Origin: Burkholderiales bacterium RIFCSPHIGHO2_12_FULL_69_20
GTDB taxonomy: Bacteria > Pseudomonadota > Gammaproteobacteria > Burkholderiales > Burkholderiaceae_C
Length of the DNA: 34,689 bases
Direction: 5' to 3'
NCBI GenBank assembly: GCA_001770815.1
Contig: MESD01000115.1
Span: forward strand, 1-34,689
Shown: piece by piece, positions 32,660 through 34,689 of the stretch
Numbering within the stretch: the stretch's first letter is position 1
Layout: every line of letters begins with the position of its first letter
Position numbers and translations under genes: made by a program
Notes under the pieces: generated by a model
What the model saw: only the letters and a program-made list of their open reading frames with translations
The model's database searches: none
Told to the model about the DNA's origin: nothing

Positions 32660-34404
32660 GCCGAAGCCACCCGCGCCACCTTGCGCAGCACCTCGGCCTT
32701 GGGGCCGAAGGCCGTCTGGCGGCCGTTGTCGAGCATCAGGATCAGGTCGACCGCAGCGATGGCGCTGGGCCGGTGCGCCATCACCACCACGGTGCTGCCA
32801 CCCTCACGCAGCTGGTGGATGGCCTGGGTGAGCCGGTCATCGCCCTCGGCGTCGAGGTTGGCATTGGGCTCGTCCAGCACCACCAGCGCCGGGCGGCGGA
32901 ACACCGCGCGCGCCAGGCCGATGCGCTGCACCTGCCCGCCCGACAGCACCGTGCCGCCCGGCCCCAGCCGGGTGGCGTAGCCCTCGGGCAGCGCCAGGAT
33001 CATCGGGTGCACGCCCGCCAGCTGGGCGGCGGCGATGACCTCGTCGTCGGTGGCCTGGGCATCGAAGCGGGCGATGTTGTCGCGCAGCGTGCCGGCCATC
33101 AGCTCGACCGTCTGCGGCAGGTAGCCGATGTGGCGGCCGACCTGGTCGGGTGCCCATTGCTCGAAGGTGGCGCCGTCCAGCCGCACGGTGCCGGCGTCGG
33201 GCCGCCACACGCCGGTGAGCAAACGCGCCAGCGAGGTCTTGCCGCAGGCGCTGGGGCCGATCACGCCCAGACCGCTGCCGGGCTCGAGCGCGAAGTTCAG
33301 GCCTTCGAGCAGGGGCCGCCGGTTCTCGCCAGGGCGCGCCAGCGGCGAGCGCTTGGCCACCCCCTGCACCTGCAGCGCGCCGACGGGCGCCGGCAGCTGG
33401 ATGGGCGGCGCCTCATGCCCGGCGCCACGCAGGTGCAAGGTCAGGCGCCGGTGCGCGCTGCGCGCCCGCACCATGCCGCGCCAGCCGCCGATGAGCTGGT
33501 CGATCGGCGCCAGCGCCCGCCCGGCGATGATGGACGCGGCCACGATGGCGCCGGCCGACAGCTGCTGGCGGATCGCCAGGTAACCACCCAGCCCCAGGAT
33601 GGCCGATTGCAGCAGCAGGCGGAAAGCGCGCGACAGCGACGACAGCCATTCCACCCGCTCGGCCGCGGCCTGGCTGCTGGCCGATGCGGCGTCGTGCAGC
33701 GATTGCCAGTGCGCGGTGGTGGCGCCCACCATGCCCATGGCCAGCAGCGTCTCGACGTTACGCTGGCTCTGCTCGGCGAACACCGCATCGTGGTGATCGG
33801 CTGCCGCCGCTATCGCCGCCGGCCGGCGCGTCAGCGCCTCGGTCAGCAGCGCCAGCACCACGGCCACCAGCGCACCGCCGGCGGCCAGCGCGCCCAGGCT
33901 CCAGTGCAGGCCGAACACCAGCAGCAGGTACAGCGGCATCCAGGGCAGGTCCATCAACGCGTTGACCGCCGGCGTGGTGAGGAAGTTGCGCAACACCGCC
34001 AGCTCGGCCAGCGGGCGCGTGGGGCCGCCTTCAGCCGCCCCCGCCCCCACACCCGCGCCCGCACCGCCCTGCCCCATCCAGCGCCGCAGGGTGAGGCTGC
34101 CCAGCCGCGCATCCAGCCCCTGTGCCAGCCGCGACATCACCCGCGCGCGCAGGAAGTCGAACACGCCGAGAAAGGCGTACATCAGCGCGGCAAAGGCCAT
34201 CAGCGCCACCAGCGTGGGCACCGAGCGGCTGGTGAGCACACGGTCGTAGACCTGCAGCATGAACACCGGACCGGTGAGCATCAGCAGGTTGACCACGCAG
34301 GCAAAGGCAAAGGCCGCCAGCAGCGCGCCGCGCGCGGCCCGCAGGGCCAGCGCCAGCGCATCGGGTGGGGCCGGGCGCGCCGGCGAAGCCAGGGTTGAAG
34401 TCAT
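32656..34404 (-). CDS. Type I secretion ABC permease/ATPase (PrtD/HasD family)
   Basis: Inner-membrane exporter of 582 residues. The transmembrane domain is about 1-320; the nucleotide-binding domain has Walker A GPSACGKTS (383-391), signature LSGGQVQR (487-494), Walker B LVVLDEP (507-513) and His544. There is no N-terminal C39 peptidase domain, as expected for PrtD/HasD exporters of RTX or HasA-like substrates. A Gly/Ala-rich insertion lies at about 111-128. Its start overlaps the stop of the upstream RTX-type gene (ATGA), which identifies the probable substrate. Confidence 0.95.
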   Translation of the reverse strand: MTSTLASPARPAPPDALALALRAARGALLAAFAFACVVNLLMLTGPVFMLQVYDRVLTSRSVPTLVALMAFAALMYAFLGVFDFLRARVMSRLAQGLDARLGSLTLRRWMGQGGAGAGVGAGAAEGGPTRPLAELAVLRNFLTTPAVNALMDLPWMPLYLLLVFGLHWSLGALAAGGALVAVVLALLTEALTRRPAAIAAAADHHDAVFAEQSQRNVETLLAMGMVGATTAHWQSLHDAASASSQAAAERVEWLSSLSRAFRLLLQSAILGLGGYLAIRQQLSAGAIVAASIIAGRALAPIDQLIGGWRGMVRARSAHRRLTLHLRGAGHEAPPIQLPAPVGALQVQGVAKRSPLARPGENRRPLLEGLNFALEPGSGLGVIGPSACGKTSLARLLTGVWRPDAGTVRLDGATFEQWAPDQVGRHIGYLPQTVELMAGTLRDNIARFDAQATDDEVIAAAQLAGVHPMILALPEGYATRLGPGGTVLSGGQVQRIGLARAVFRRPALVVLDEPNANLDAEGDDRLTQAIHQLREGGSTVVVMAHRPSAIAAVDLILMLDNGRQTAFGPKAEVLRKVARVASA

Positions 34405-34689
34405 CCGCCGAAGGTGAACCAGTCGTTCGTTACCTGCGGCAGCGCCGTGCCGCGCAGCAACAAGCTGTCGCCGCCGCCGAAATCGAACACCACGCCGGCG
34501 TCGGTCTGGTGGGCATATTGCAGCACATCGTTGAAGCCGGCCACCCCCGGAACGTGCAGGTCGATGTGGTCGTTGCCGGCCAGCGAGTTGCTGCTGAAAT
34601 CGAGCACCGTGTCGCGCCCGTCGCCCTGGCGGAAGACGAAGCGGTCGGCGCCCCAGCCGCCGCTCAGCTGGTCGTCGCCGCGCCCGCCG
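34401..34689 (-). CDS. C-terminal end of an RTX-type calcium-binding exported protein (5' part beyond window)
   Basis: Ninety-five residues are visible and the frame is open to the window edge. GGRGDDQLSGGWGADRFVF is an RTX nonapeptide-type repeat followed by the strand that caps serralysin-type beta rolls (GADRFVF, then RDTVLDF and NDHIDLH). The last residues (WFTFGG) form a hydrophobic C-terminus as used for type I secretion signals. It is first of the operon with the ATPase and adaptor, and hence is the likely cargo. Whether it is a protease, lipase, adhesin or S-layer protein cannot be told from this part. Confidence 0.85.
   Translation of the reverse strand, partial: GGRGDDQLSGGWGADRFVFRQGDGRDTVLDFSSNSLAGNDHIDLHVPGVAGFNDVLQYAHQTDAGVVFDFGGGDSLLLRGTALPQVTNDWFTFGG

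Overview
The window is GC-rich DNA with tightly packed operons, and most neighbouring genes overlap by ATGA, TGATG or GTGA. Long hut operons, fused TRAP-TAXI permeases, NitT/TauT-type ABC genes, a PEP-CTERM protein and an HasD/PrtD-type type I secretion operon together suggest a betaproteobacterium of the order Burkholderiales, perhaps near Rubrivivax, Leptothrix or Ideonella. This is inferred from gene content only; no rRNA or other phylogenetic marker is present.

Layout. (1) 1-3334, accessory or defence-like: the 3' part of an MmeI/YeeA-type DNA methyltransferase, a 455-bp gene-free stretch with strong inverted repeats, and a minus-strand three-gene toxin-antitoxin module (PIN toxin, ribbon-helix-helix protein, Phd-type antitoxin) behind a palindromic putative operator. 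(2) 3395-9602, acyl-CoA metabolism: a minus-strand operon of three acyl-CoA dehydrogenases and a crotonase, divergent from an AMP-forming acyl-CoA ligase. (3) 9626-13586: a lipoprotein gene divergent from a TRAP-TAXI transporter (binding protein plus fused permease). A 37-bp palindrome that contains both stop codons separates it from the next operon. (4) 13616-25055, histidine utilisation: divergent operons share a HutC-type operator at 20212-20225. The minus-strand operon is hutU-hutH followed by a NitT/TauT-type ABC transporter, with an ORF6N-domain gene lodged between permease and ATPase. The plus-strand operon is hutC-hutD-hutI-hutG-hutF. Together they encode histidine to glutamate by the formylglutamate route (HutH, HutU, HutI, HutF, HutG). 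(5) 25079-30769: an FAD-dependent amine/amino-acid oxidase, then a dienelactone-hydrolase-family protein and a second TRAP-TAXI transporter with its DUF1850 companion. (6) 30710-34689, minus strand: the C-terminus of an RTX-type exported protein, its type I secretion ATPase and membrane-fusion protein, and a PEP-CTERM protein whose 3' end overlaps the second TRAP permease antisense.

Most of the window is ordinary catabolic and transport machinery. The most unusual signals are at nucleotide level: a perfect 39-bp palindrome written in non-preferred codons inside the ORF6N gene; a 33-bp in-frame palindromic insertion with 7-bp flanking duplications inside the acyl-CoA ligase; the palindrome shared by two convergent stop codons; and a nested hairpin region next to the toxin-antitoxin module.
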